Positions 34,817 to 43,851 of a DNA stretch of 64,000 bases are shown here, one piece after another. Where the stretch lies: positions 558,001 to 622,000 of the forward strand of contig NZ_JADILU010000001.1 of assembly GCF_015319355.1 (NCBI RefSeq), in the 5' to 3' direction. The number at the start of each line of letters is the position of its first letter. Positions within the stretch are counted from its first letter, which is position 1. The DNA comes from Psychroserpens luteus. GTDB taxonomy: Bacteria; Bacteroidota; Bacteroidia; Flavobacteriales; Flavobacteriaceae. Position numbers and translations under genes: made by a program. The notes under the pieces were generated by a model. The model made no database searches and was not told the DNA's origin. It saw nothing but the letters and a program-made list of their open reading frames with translations.

Positions 34817-35214
34817 TACAAATATCAAAAGATAAATCCCGTTTAGATCTCAATTTGATTCACGAGTTTTTAACAAAAACCTATTGGGCAAAAGGTCGGA
34901 CAAAAGACGAGGTAGAAACATCGATTGAAAACTGCATGTGTTTTGGAGTTTATATAGACAATAAGCAAATTGGATTTGCACGTATCGTATCAGATTATGT
35001 TGTTTTTGCCTATCTAATGGATGTGTTTATTCTTCCCGAGTATAGAGGGAAAGGCTATTCTAAGCAATTAATGAAAATGATAAATGAAGAGCCAGTGCTT
35101 AAGCCATGTAAAGTTTGGATGTTAAAAACATCTGATGCTCATGAACTTTATAAGCAATTTGGATATACAGAGTTAAAGCATCCAGAAAAAGTAATGGAGC
35201 GTATTTTGAAATAA
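34813..35214 (+). CDS. GNAT N-acetyltransferase
   Basis: A 133-residue single-domain acetyltransferase. The acetyl-CoA loop is LPEYRGKGYSKQLM (R/Q-x-x-G-x-G/A) near residues 78-90; the rest (ISKDKSRLDLNLIHEFL, QIGFARIVSDYVVFAYLMDV) is the usual GNAT order. The closest type I recognise is the small YjgM-like group seen in Flavobacteria. The substrate is unknown. It is coupled to the DUF4230 gene. Confidence 0.88.
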   Translation: MIQISKDKSRLDLNLIHEFLTKTYWAKGRTKDEVETSIENCMCFGVYIDNKQIGFARIVSDYVVFAYLMDVFILPEYRGKGYSKQLMKMINEEPVLKPCKVWMLKTSDAHELYKQFGYTELKHPEKVMERILK

Positions 35215-35284
35215 AGATAATTAACTCAAAGTAAGTCAAATACTACGAAGTAATTGCTTAAATTTATTGCAATTTACTAATCAA

Positions 35285-38200
35285 ATGAAGACTAATTTTC
35301 TTTTATATCTATGTGTCTTTATTATTAATTGCGGTTATTCTCAAAACGGTTTTTATAAAGACAGCTTAACAGTTTTAGCAGATTCTTTGCATGTAAAGGG
35401 AGAATATGATCGAGCTATTTCCATTAGGCAGCAAGCCATAAATACACAAAAAAAAGCTCCAAAAGATTATCAAGCTTATTTGAAAGCTAAATATTTTCAC
35501 ACCAATTCTTCTAGGTTAGAGTTTAAAAGTTACAACTACCATAATCCAGATAAGTCAATTACCAAAAAAGCACGCGAGCAATATTTGGATAGTGCTTTAC
35601 AGTCTGTCATTAAAGCAAGAGATTTGTACATCAACGTGGAGCGTCCAGATCGTATATTCCAATATCAACTTCAAAACAGGATTTATCATCAAACTGCCTA
35701 TTTGGGAAATTGGAAACATGCTTTAGAACAAGCACAATTAGGTTACGAGTTCTTGAAAGATACGCTTACAAGTAATGATAAAAGTTTTGTGGATTTAATT
35801 TATGATATTGGATTTATATATGGCAAGTTAGGTGATTACTCTAAAGCAGTAGATAATTACCAAACCTCACTAGATTTATATCAAATAAGTATTGGTGAAA
35901 AAAATACAGATGTAGCTCAGGCATACAATAATATCGCTGTTGAGTATAGAAATTTAGGTTTACGTAGAAAAGAATTAGAGTCACTTTTAAAAGCTAAAAC
36001 AATTTGGGAACAACTTAATGATGAGTTAGACCAACAATTTCTTTACAGATGCTACGGTAATCTATTTTATTGGTATTCATATTATGGTGATTTTGATAAA
36101 GCGGAAGAATATATTTTAAAGAAAAACCAATTAAGAACAAGTGCAATAGCAAAAAAAGCAAATGGGTTTTTAAGAAATAAGGAAGAAATTTATGAAGATC
36201 AACTATCAGAATGGTATGATTTAATGTTGCATTATTCTAGAAAAAAAGATACAAATAAAACAGCTTTGTATGCTGAAAATATTTTAAAAACTATCGATTC
36301 AGATAAAAAAATACTCAACTTTGAAGTAAACATATTAAGTGCTACATTAAAATCTCAGGCTTCTTTAATAGAGAAATCAAATCCTGAAGAAGCCTTGTTA
36401 ATGTTAGATAAAGCCATTGATATCCAGAAAAGATATCAAGATGTTTTTTATACTAAACCTTTCGCTTTTCAATTATATAAGGTCGAATTATTATTAGAAG
36501 CTAAAAAATATCTAGAAGCTTCCTTATTGTTGAAGTATTTAAACGCTTTAAATGACAATGAAGAAGTTTCTAGTAGATTTAAATTAGCCATTCTAAATGC
36601 AAAAACTGCTCAATATTTGAATCAAAATGAAAAAACTAGAAACTATTTTGATACTGCTTTTAAGTTATTAAACAATTCTAATCATGATATAGAAAGTATA
36701 GCCATTGAAGATTTAACGCCATTAATTTCATTTGAAACGATTGATGGTTTTTTGGCAATGGGAGATTATTATACTCAAGAGTATAAAAAAAACAACTCTG
36801 AATTTGATTTTAAAAAAGCGACACATCGTTATTTATTAGCCTCTAAAATTTATAATCAATTGTATTTGGGGCAACGTTATAATGAAAGTTTGTTCACCTC
36901 TTATAATGCTATAAATGAGCGTCTATTAACTATTGGATTAGAAAAACCTAATGATGTGATATTGTTGTCTAAAATCTTAAATACCATTGAAAATAATGGC
37001 TCCAAATTAATGTGGTCAAAATTTATATTTAATAACCAAAGACAGCAGCTTAATATTCCTGTAATAGTTGCCAACGAGGAGGAAAGTGTCAAAGCTCAGC
37101 TTAATTTTTATCAGAATGCATTGATAAATTCAGAAGAAAATTCAGAAGAAAAAATCATACTTTGGAAAAGTAAAATTTATGAATTAAAAAACAGGTTATC
37201 CGAAATTCAAGATTCTATAAGGGAACAAAACAAAACACATTATCAATTTAATGTTCAGGATTTTGACATAGCAAATGTGCAAAAGACTTTAAAAGAAGGT
37301 GAAGTCATTATCAAGTATATCCTTACCGATAATTATTTATGTTCATTCTTAATATCCAAAAAGCAAATTGAATTATTACCAACAACAAATAAAACACAAG
37401 TTTTAAATACTTTAAAGTCGTGTTTAAATGATTTGAAACAGAGAGCTCCAAATTATCAGCCAGCATTTAAAGAAATGAAAGCGGTATTACTTAATCAAAT
37501 CGATTATCAAGAGTATGAAAAGTTAATAATTATTCCTGATGGTGCTTTGTATTATTTGCCTTTTGAAGCCCTTTTTTTAGAAGAAAAAATACCTTTGATT
37601 AGTTACGCTTCCTCGTTGTCTCTCTATCAAGAACAAAAAAAGATAAAATCAACTTTTACAAATCTCAAAGTTGGAGCCTTTTCTGTATCAAACCAAAATT
37701 CTAAATTACCAAAAGCTTCAGTTGAAATACATTCAATTCTTAATATTTTTGATGGGAAAGTATTTTTAAATGCTTCAAAAGAAGATTTTTTAAAAAATGC
37801 CAATGAATTTAATGTATTGCATTTGGCTATGCATTCTAAGATTGATGAAGTACATCCAGAATTTTCAGCACTAAATTTTTATGGAGAAAATGATAATCAA
37901 CTATTTATTTCTGAATTATACAATGAAACCTTAAACGCAAATATGGTTGTATTGAGTGCTTGTGATACTGGTACTGGATTTTACGAAAATGGTGAAGGCG
38001 TTATTAGTTTGTCAAGAGCGTTTAACTATGCTGGAGTTCCAAGTACAGTCATGAGTTTATGGAAAGTAGATGATGAAGCAACTGCTAAAGTTATGACCTT
38101 TTTTTATGAACATTTAAAAAAAGGGGAACCCAAAGATGAGGCGCTCAAAAATGCCAAATTAGACTACTTAAAAAATACTGATGATGACTTGTTAAAGCAT

Positions 38201-38344
38201 CCTTATTATTGGTCTGGTTTTGTGATTACTGGCAATACAGATGCGCTTGTAGAAACTCACAATTATTGGATGTATCTGTTGATATTGCCTTTAATTATTT
38301 TTGGTTTATTTATAAAACGATTATTCCAGTTTTTCAAGAAGTGA
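35285..38344 (+). CDS. Exported TPR-CHAT protease-like protein
   Basis: A 1019-residue protein. The ATG at 35285 gives the signal peptide MKTNFLLYLCVFIINCGYSQ; a TTG six codons upstream is less likely. Residues 25-600 are TPR repeats (GDYSKAVDNYQTSLDLYQ and others); residues 690-985 are a CHAT domain, a caspase-like clan CD peptidase, with the dyad His850 (HLAMHSKID) and Cys893 (VVLSACDTGTG), then AFNYAGVPSTVMSLWKVDD. A C-terminal membrane helix (MYLLILPLIIFGLFI) anchors it, so the protease faces the periplasm. It converges on an ECF sigma/TPR gene pair, overlapping it by 24 bases. Confidence 0.93.
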   Translation: MKTNFLLYLCVFIINCGYSQNGFYKDSLTVLADSLHVKGEYDRAISIRQQAINTQKKAPKDYQAYLKAKYFHTNSSRLEFKSYNYHNPDKSITKKAREQYLDSALQSVIKARDLYINVERPDRIFQYQLQNRIYHQTAYLGNWKHALEQAQLGYEFLKDTLTSNDKSFVDLIYDIGFIYGKLGDYSKAVDNYQTSLDLYQISIGEKNTDVAQAYNNIAVEYRNLGLRRKELESLLKAKTIWEQLNDELDQQFLYRCYGNLFYWYSYYGDFDKAEEYILKKNQLRTSAIAKKANGFLRNKEEIYEDQLSEWYDLMLHYSRKKDTNKTALYAENILKTIDSDKKILNFEVNILSATLKSQASLIEKSNPEEALLMLDKAIDIQKRYQDVFYTKPFAFQLYKVELLLEAKKYLEASLLLKYLNALNDNEEVSSRFKLAILNAKTAQYLNQNEKTRNYFDTAFKLLNNSNHDIESIAIEDLTPLISFETIDGFLAMGDYYTQEYKKNNSEFDFKKATHRYLLASKIYNQLYLGQRYNESLFTSYNAINERLLTIGLEKPNDVILLSKILNTIENNGSKLMWSKFIFNNQRQQLNIPVIVANEEESVKAQLNFYQNALINSEENSEEKIILWKSKIYELKNRLSEIQDSIREQNKTHYQFNVQDFDIANVQKTLKEGEVIIKYILTDNYLCSFLISKKQIELLPTTNKTQVLNTLKSCLNDLKQRAPNYQPAFKEMKAVLLNQIDYQEYEKLIIIPDGALYYLPFEALFLEEKIPLISYASSLSLYQEQKKIKSTFTNLKVGAFSVSNQNSKLPKASVEIHSILNIFDGKVFLNASKEDFLKNANEFNVLHLAMHSKIDEVHPEFSALNFYGENDNQLFISELYNETLNANMVVLSACDTGTGFYENGEGVISLSRAFNYAGVPSTVMSLWKVDDEATAKVMTFFYEHLKKGEPKDEALKNAKLDYLKNTDDDLLKHPYYWSGFVITGNTDALVETHNYWMYLLILPLIIFGLFIKRLFQFFKK

Positions 38345-39049
38345 GCTTGCTTCAGTTTTTTTAAAGGTTTCTTCGGAATTAATTAAGGCTTTAAGTTCTA
38401 CTTTTGCTTTTTCTAGTTGTTTTGTTTTTACATAAGCTAATGCCAAATACCAATGTGTACGATTGGTCAATGCATCATTATAGGTCAAATGTTCCTTAAA
38501 TATTTCAATGGCTTCTTCTATTTTACCCAAAACTAAAAGCGAATTTCCTTCGTAGAATAGCAACTCCGAATTTTTCGTATTGTTATAAGCATTATCAAAT
38601 AAAGGAATTGCTTGTTCGTAATTCATTTCGTTATAAGTTATAAAGGCATTGTTTAATGCGGTTTTATCAGTTTCTGATCGTACAATTGGTGAACTCACGT
38701 TTTTTGAAGGCTCAAAATAGGTTGCAAATAATTTATCTTCATTAATAGAAGAATTGATCAAAAAATTAATGCTCAATGCGATGATTAATAGAGCTGCTAC
38801 TGCGGTTAAGGGTTTCAACCATTTTGAGATTATGCTTTTTTCTTTGTGGGCATATTCAGATTCGTAAGATGTTAATTGCTTTTTAAATTCTACATCGTCT
38901 TCTACTTCTGAAACCGATTTTATAGCTTTTAGGAAATCAACTTCTTCTTTAAATTCAGGATTTGTCTTATACAAATGATTGAATTCTAAAAGCTCTTGTT
39001 TAGAGATGTTCTTAGAAAAATAATTTTCTATAAGTTCATTACTATTCAT
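38321..39049 (-). CDS. Membrane TPR protein, probable anti-sigma factor
   Basis: A 242-residue protein with a cytosolic N-terminus (MNSNELIENYFSKNISKQEL, then LEFNHLYKTNPEFKEEVDFL, the helical shape of anti-sigma domains), one membrane helix (about residues 82-103, LKPLTAVAALLIIALSINFL) and a periplasmic TPR domain (MNYEQAIPLFDNAY, GKIEEAIEIFKEHL, KQLEKAKVELKALI). It overlaps the sigma gene by ATGA. The topology is that of an anti-sigma factor sensing through TPRs. Its 3' end overlaps the convergent CHAT gene by 24 bases. The inhibitory role is inferred. Confidence 0.75.
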   Translation of the reverse strand: MNSNELIENYFSKNISKQELLEFNHLYKTNPEFKEEVDFLKAIKSVSEVEDDVEFKKQLTSYESEYAHKEKSIISKWLKPLTAVAALLIIALSINFLINSSINEDKLFATYFEPSKNVSSPIVRSETDKTALNNAFITYNEMNYEQAIPLFDNAYNNTKNSELLFYEGNSLLVLGKIEEAIEIFKEHLTYNDALTNRTHWYLALAYVKTKQLEKAKVELKALINSEETFKKTEASSLLEKLE

Positions 39050-39600
39050 ATTTGTGGGGATTTTTTAATAAGGTCTTTCAGTGTTTTTAGACAGCGTGAT
39101 TTTTGACTTCGCACCACAGCTTCACTTTCATAACCTTTCAATGTTGCTATTTCTTCATTAGTTAGTCCTCTATAAAAGCTTAATGTTAACATTTGCTGGC
39201 AACTTTTTCCTAATTGCTTAAAATAATGCCGAAGTAATTCTTGCTCTTTGGTTAGATTTCCGGTTGCATCAATAGAAATTTCTTCATAATCAAAGTCTAC
39301 TTTATGCACTTGTAATTCATAAGATTGGTTCTTAGAATACTCTTTTAGTTTTTTGTAGATAAGGTGTTTGCCAATTCCAAAAAGATAGGTTTTAAAACTA
39401 CTGTTGACGTCATAAAGTTTTCCGGAAAGAGCATGTTTTCTTATAGCTAAGAAAGATTCTTGATAGATATCTAAACTATCAGCTCCTGCAATATTGTATT
39501 TTTTAGAAAAGAATAAAAACTCATTTCTATAATTGCCATAAAGCTCTTTAATGAGCTTTTCGTCACCTTGTTTTAGGGCATCAACATAATGGTGTTCCAT
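39046..39600 (-). CDS. ECF-type RNA polymerase sigma factor
   Basis: A 184-residue sigma-70 family protein. Region 2 is seen in LIKELYGNYRNEFLFFSKKY and LDIYQESFLAIRKHALSGKL, with SSFKTYLFGIGKHLIYKKLK (2.3/2.4); region 4 in CQQMLTLSFYRGLTNEEIA and YESEAVVRSQKSRCLKTL. It has no extra domain. It is the first gene of a two-gene leftward operon with the TPR membrane protein. A perfect 16-bp palindrome (39624-39639) lies just upstream of its start. Confidence 0.9.
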   Translation of the reverse strand: MEHHYVDALKQGDEKLIKELYGNYRNEFLFFSKKYNIAGADSLDIYQESFLAIRKHALSGKLYDVNSSFKTYLFGIGKHLIYKKLKEYSKNQSYELQVHKVDFDYEEISIDATGNLTKEQELLRHYFKQLGKSCQQMLTLSFYRGLTNEEIATLKGYESEAVVRSQKSRCLKTLKDLIKKSPQI

Positions 39601-39623
39601 AGAAAATTAAAAATATTTTTAAA

Positions 39624-39639
39624 CAGATGTTAACATCTG
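39624..39639. promoter_or_regulatory. Perfect 16-bp palindrome between divergent genes
   Basis: CAGATGTTAACATCTG lies 24 bases upstream of the sigma factor start and 45 bases upstream of the DUF4412 gene start. Its place and symmetry suggest an operator for a dimeric regulator; a leader hairpin is the alternative. Confidence 0.5.
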
Positions 39640-39684
39640 CGAAAATTCTTTCACTAAAGGTAAAGTATTCTAAATCAATTCAAA

Positions 39685-40497
39685 ATGAAAATCACAAATA
39701 GTCACGTACTTATATCTGTTCTTTTTTGCATGTTTCTAATTCCAACATCTCAAGCGCAATTATTTAAAAAACTAAAAAAGAAGGTAGAGCAAAAGGTAGA
39801 AAATGTCATTGTTGAAAAAGCATCAAATAAAGCTGCTGAAAAAGTATCAAAATCTATGGATAAGGCTTTTGATGTTAACCCTTTTGGAGGAAGTAAAGAA
39901 AAAGCAGATCCTAATTTAGTTGCAGATTCTTATGGGTTTACATGGAAATATTCATTGAAAATGACAACTAAAGAAGGGGAAATGGTATTTGATTATTATT
40001 TGAAACCAGGTGCAACCTACTTTGGATTTACTACAGCAGCCATGGAAAGTATATTTACTGTAATGGATAATGGTAATGACATTACAGTAATGTTTATGGA
40101 AACCAAAGGTAATAATATGGGTATGGTGACCCAATTAACAGGTGATTTGGACTTAGAAGACACTAAAGACGAATCGGCAAGTTTCAGTTTTGAAACATTA
40201 CCAGATAAAATCATAAACGGTTACAAATGTAAAGGTGTTAAAGCGACTAATGAGGACTACGAAATGGTAATGTATTTCACCAACGAAACCGAAGTGAGTT
40301 TTGACGATATCTACAAAAACAAGACCACTAAAATACCTATTCAGCTTAAAGATTATTTCGATCCTAATGATAAAGTACTTATGATTTATATGGATATGAA
40401 AAATTTGAAAAACAAAAAGCAAAGTGCCACAATGGAGTGTATTAGTTTAGAACAAGTAAAAAAATCAATCAATAAGTCAGATTATAAATTTATGTAA
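39685..40497 (+). CDS. Exported DUF4412-like protein
   Basis: A 270-residue protein with a signal peptide (MKITNSHVLISVLFCMFLIP then TSQAQ) and a Lys-rich helix (LFKKLKKKVEQKVENVIVEK). The body matches the DUF4412 pattern: YSLKMTTKEGEMVFDYYLKP, NDITVMFMETKGNNMGMVTQ, KIINGYKCKGVKATNEDYEM, with KSATMECISLE at the end. The family is periplasmic or outer-membrane-associated with unknown role. It starts a long rightward run of exported proteins and is divergent from the sigma factor. Confidence 0.75.
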   Translation: MKITNSHVLISVLFCMFLIPTSQAQLFKKLKKKVEQKVENVIVEKASNKAAEKVSKSMDKAFDVNPFGGSKEKADPNLVADSYGFTWKYSLKMTTKEGEMVFDYYLKPGATYFGFTTAAMESIFTVMDNGNDITVMFMETKGNNMGMVTQLTGDLDLEDTKDESASFSFETLPDKIINGYKCKGVKATNEDYEMVMYFTNETEVSFDDIYKNKTTKIPIQLKDYFDPNDKVLMIYMDMKNLKNKKQSATMECISLEQVKKSINKSDYKFM

Positions 40498-40549
40498 TCA
40501 ATGTGATCACTATTAATTATTAAGAACAATAAATCAAACAATAAATCAA

Positions 40550-40900
40550 ATGAAAAAGTTAAGAAACATTACTCGTACAGCCATATTTTTAATGAGTTTG
40601 GGCATTCCTCTCATGGGATTAATTGGTTGTAGTAATTCTGATGACTCTAGTGATAATGACCTAGATTGTAACAATTGGACAGAGCAATATTTGACACAAG
40701 CAAATGCGTATTCAGATGCAGCTACTTTATATGCCAACGATCCCTCTTTAATTAATTGTCAAAATTACAAAGCTGCTGGATTAGATTATATAGATGCTTT
40801 AGAAGGCGTTATAGATTGTGTCCCAACAGCAACTACACAAGAATATATCAATAGTTTAAATGAATATAGAGCAGAGGTTAATGCTATTGAATGTAATTAA
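40550..40900 (+). CDS. Small Cys-containing lipoprotein
   Basis: A 116-residue predicted lipoprotein: the signal peptide ends in LMGLIGCSNSDD (lipobox IGC), followed by a short acidic linker and an all-helical domain with four Cys (DCNNWTEQYL, NCQNYKAAGLDYIDALEGVIDC, AIEC). The spacing C-x-x-Y-K...I-D-x-C matches the last 60 residues of the lipoprotein at 3325. Function is unknown. It lies 52 bases after the DUF4412 gene. Confidence 0.65.
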   Translation: MKKLRNITRTAIFLMSLGIPLMGLIGCSNSDDSSDNDLDCNNWTEQYLTQANAYSDAATLYANDPSLINCQNYKAAGLDYIDALEGVIDCVPTATTQEYINSLNEYRAEVNAIECN

Positions 40901-40994
40901 AATTTGAGTAGCCAGAATTCTCTCGCGATTTCAAAAGTTAAATTAGAATTATAAAAACTTAACGCTTATTAATTAACCATTCAAAACTTTAATA

Positions 40995-43841
40995 ATGAAA
41001 AAAGGACTACTTTTTGTTTTGTTCGTAAATATTACGCTTACTGTGTTTTCACAAGCGACTTATACCGTGAATAGTACAGATGATTTACCAGATGTAAATA
41101 TTAATGATACTGTTTGTGCAGATATAAATGGTGACTGTACGCTTCGTGCAGCCATTCAAAATTCCAATAAAACTAGTAATAAAGATACTATTGAATTTAA
41201 TATATCTGGAACAGCGCCATTTACCATTTTACTTGAAGCTAGTGAACTCCCAACTATTGGCTATCCTGTTGTTATAGATGGTCGCACTCAAATGGAATAT
41301 GCAACTTCAAATACGCCAGTTATTGAAATCGATGGGTCAGGTTTACCAATAAATAATTCTGGTCTTAAAATTTATGGGTTTTCTGATAATTCTGAAATTT
41401 ACGGTTTATCAATAGGAGGTTTTCAAAGGTTGGATGTGTCGCCATTTACAGGAGGATATGGTATTGATGTCTACTCTCAAAACAATATTATTCAAAGTAA
41501 TTATATTGGATTGAAACCAGATTGTACCACTTTAAATCCCAATCAATGGGGAGTATATTTTTACAACAGTGGTAATAATACATTTGGAGGTACAGGAGAT
41601 TATGAAGAAAATGTTGTTTCTGGTAATTATTCTGGAGGCGTAACGTTTGATGGTTTAGAATCTTCTAACAATACAGTTCAAGGAAATTTATTGGGAACAG
41701 ATGCCACAGGACTTCTACCTAGAGGAAACCGTTTTAATCTTCAATTACTAAATGCGCCTAATAATATTATAGGAGGTAATACACCAGAGGCTCGAAATAT
41801 TCTTTCAGGTGGTGTGAATAGTCAGTCTGCAGATGTGGATGGGACGGGAATATCCATAACTGGTGTTAATTCAATAAATAACACGATTATAGGTAATTAT
41901 ATAGGTACAGATATTACAGGAACGCAAGCCATGCCTAATGCTAGAGCTGGTATATTATTACTCTTTGGAGCAAGTAATAATAATATTGGAGGCGAAGAAA
42001 CTGGAGAAGGAAATCTCATATCTGGAAATGGATTTTACGGAATTTATCTTCAAGGTGGTGCAGGAATAAATCCTGTTGCTTCCAATAGTATTAAAGGAAA
42101 TTATATAGGCGTTGATGCTACGGGAAATTCAGCATTGCCAAATTCAAGAGGTATAATGATGCTTACTGGAGAAATTGATGCTAATATTATTGGAGGAACT
42201 ACACCTAGTGCCAAAAATGTGATTTCGGGAAATACAAGTGCAGGTGTTGCAATATTTAGTGGAGAGAACAATCAAATACTTGGAAATTATATAGGTACGA
42301 ATGCTTCAGGAACAACCATACTTGGGAATAATACTGGTATTGATTTAAGAAGTGGTAATAATAGTGTTGGTGGACAAACTGCTGGTTCTAGAAATATTAT
42401 TTCAGGGAATTATATAGGAATAGAGATTTCAGGAAATACTTCGAGTGGATGTTCAATAAAAGGCAATTATATTGGTTTGAATGCTGCAGGAAATGCAGCG
42501 TTGGCTAATACTACAGGGATATCGTTAATATTTTCAGCAAACAATAGTATTATTGGAGGTCCTAATCCTTCAGATAGAAATATAATTTCGGGAAATGCCA
42601 TTAGAGGACTATCGATAACTGGTACTTCACACACCATTCAAAACAACTATATAGGTCTAAATCCAGCTGGAAATGGAATTATTAAAAATGGAAATGAAGG
42701 TATACGATTCAATGGAAACTTATTAGGTACTCAGGTTTCAGAAAATACCATTTCAGGGAATGGAACAGTTTCAACTTCAGCCATAAATGTGAACTTTAAT
42801 TCTGCAAATAATGTTCATTTTTTTAACAATAAAGTAGGCACTTTACCAGATGGTAATACTGGAGTCACAAATATTGGTGTTGGTTTGGTTTTGAATAATT
42901 CTAGCACTAATACCATAGGAGGTGTTTCTGAAATTGATGGTAATATCATAGGGAATCATAATTTAAATGCAGTAACTATGGTTTTTAACTGTAGTAATAA
43001 CACATTTAGTTACAATAAAATAGGTGTTGGAATAGATGGTGTTTCAGATATTGGAAATGGTTTAATAGGAATTGCTAATTCAGGATCCAATTCAAATAAT
43101 CTGATTACCAATAATACGATAGCAAACAACCAAAAAGGAATAGAGTTAAATCCTGCGCTAGGGATTCCCATTAATATGGCTATTGTAGAAAACAGTATTT
43201 ATGATAATTCAGTTATTGGAATTGATTTAATTGGCACAACAGAAAATGATGTGGACGATGCAGATACAGGAGTTAATAATCTTCAAAATACACCAGAAAT
43301 AAGTGTGGTAAATCGTTTAGCAGGAACTGCCATGGAAATCACGTATTCAGTTCCGAGTTCCATCGCAAATTCTGCCTATCCATTGACCATTGAATTTTTT
43401 GGAGCCTCCAGTGGACAAGGGAAAATATTTATAGATTCTGATGTTTATACAGCTGTCGGAACTAAAACCGTGACCATAAATCTTCCAACTGGTTTTGACC
43501 CAATCGACTTTGCCAACATCGTAGCAACTGCCACAGATGCAAACGGAAACACGTCGGAATTTGGAATTGGTACAGATGTCACACTGTCTGTATCTCAAAA
43601 CGAAATTACAGGTTTTAAAGTGTATCCAAATCCAGTTTCCAATCAATTATTTATCAAATCGCCAGCATCAGAAAGCTATTCTTTAAGGGTGATGAATGCT
43701 TTGGGACAATTGGTTTTGTCTGAAAAAGGCAATACAACTTCAACGACATTGGATGTTTCAAATCTATCCAAAGGACTTTATTTATTGAATATTGTTTCCG
43801 AAGATGGAAATTCCGAAACCATCAAATTCATTAAAAACTAA
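40995..43841 (+). CDS. T9SS-secreted parallel beta-helix protein
   Basis: A 948-residue secreted protein: signal peptide (MKKGLLFVLFVNITLTVFSQ), a polymorphic-outer-membrane-like opening CTLRAAIQNSN, then about twelve right-handed beta-helix turns with repeated NYIGTDATGT / NIISGN / NNIIGG motifs (residues 130-760). It ends in a type A T9SS sorting domain (FKVYPNPVSNQLFIKSP, ALGQLVLSE, LSKGLYLLNIVSED, TIKFIKN). Likely on the cell surface or released, binding or cutting a polymer. Its sorting domain closely matches that of the protein at 46942. A lipoprotein gene follows after ten bases. Confidence 0.88.
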   Translation: MKKGLLFVLFVNITLTVFSQATYTVNSTDDLPDVNINDTVCADINGDCTLRAAIQNSNKTSNKDTIEFNISGTAPFTILLEASELPTIGYPVVIDGRTQMEYATSNTPVIEIDGSGLPINNSGLKIYGFSDNSEIYGLSIGGFQRLDVSPFTGGYGIDVYSQNNIIQSNYIGLKPDCTTLNPNQWGVYFYNSGNNTFGGTGDYEENVVSGNYSGGVTFDGLESSNNTVQGNLLGTDATGLLPRGNRFNLQLLNAPNNIIGGNTPEARNILSGGVNSQSADVDGTGISITGVNSINNTIIGNYIGTDITGTQAMPNARAGILLLFGASNNNIGGEETGEGNLISGNGFYGIYLQGGAGINPVASNSIKGNYIGVDATGNSALPNSRGIMMLTGEIDANIIGGTTPSAKNVISGNTSAGVAIFSGENNQILGNYIGTNASGTTILGNNTGIDLRSGNNSVGGQTAGSRNIISGNYIGIEISGNTSSGCSIKGNYIGLNAAGNAALANTTGISLIFSANNSIIGGPNPSDRNIISGNAIRGLSITGTSHTIQNNYIGLNPAGNGIIKNGNEGIRFNGNLLGTQVSENTISGNGTVSTSAINVNFNSANNVHFFNNKVGTLPDGNTGVTNIGVGLVLNNSSTNTIGGVSEIDGNIIGNHNLNAVTMVFNCSNNTFSYNKIGVGIDGVSDIGNGLIGIANSGSNSNNLITNNTIANNQKGIELNPALGIPINMAIVENSIYDNSVIGIDLIGTTENDVDDADTGVNNLQNTPEISVVNRLAGTAMEITYSVPSSIANSAYPLTIEFFGASSGQGKIFIDSDVYTAVGTKTVTINLPTGFDPIDFANIVATATDANGNTSEFGIGTDVTLSVSQNEITGFKVYPNPVSNQLFIKSPASESYSLRVMNALGQLVLSEKGNTTSTTLDVSNLSKGLYLLNIVSEDGNSETIKFIKN

Positions 43842-43851
43842 AAAAGAAACT

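Noticed and set aside
35285-39600. CRISPR type III-E (Craspase) locus
   Set aside because: The TPR-CHAT plus sigma factor logic is similar, but there are no Cas genes or repeat arrays, and the CHAT protein here is exported.
41500-42800. DNA-level tandem repeats in the beta-helix gene
   Set aside because: The repeated NYIG/ISGN motifs are protein-level beta-helix turns with diverged codons, not a DNA repeat array or CRISPR.
43347-43646. Leftward 99-codon ORF in the T9SS sorting region
   Set aside because: Antisense shadow of the beta-helix protein's C-terminal part with no credible protein features.
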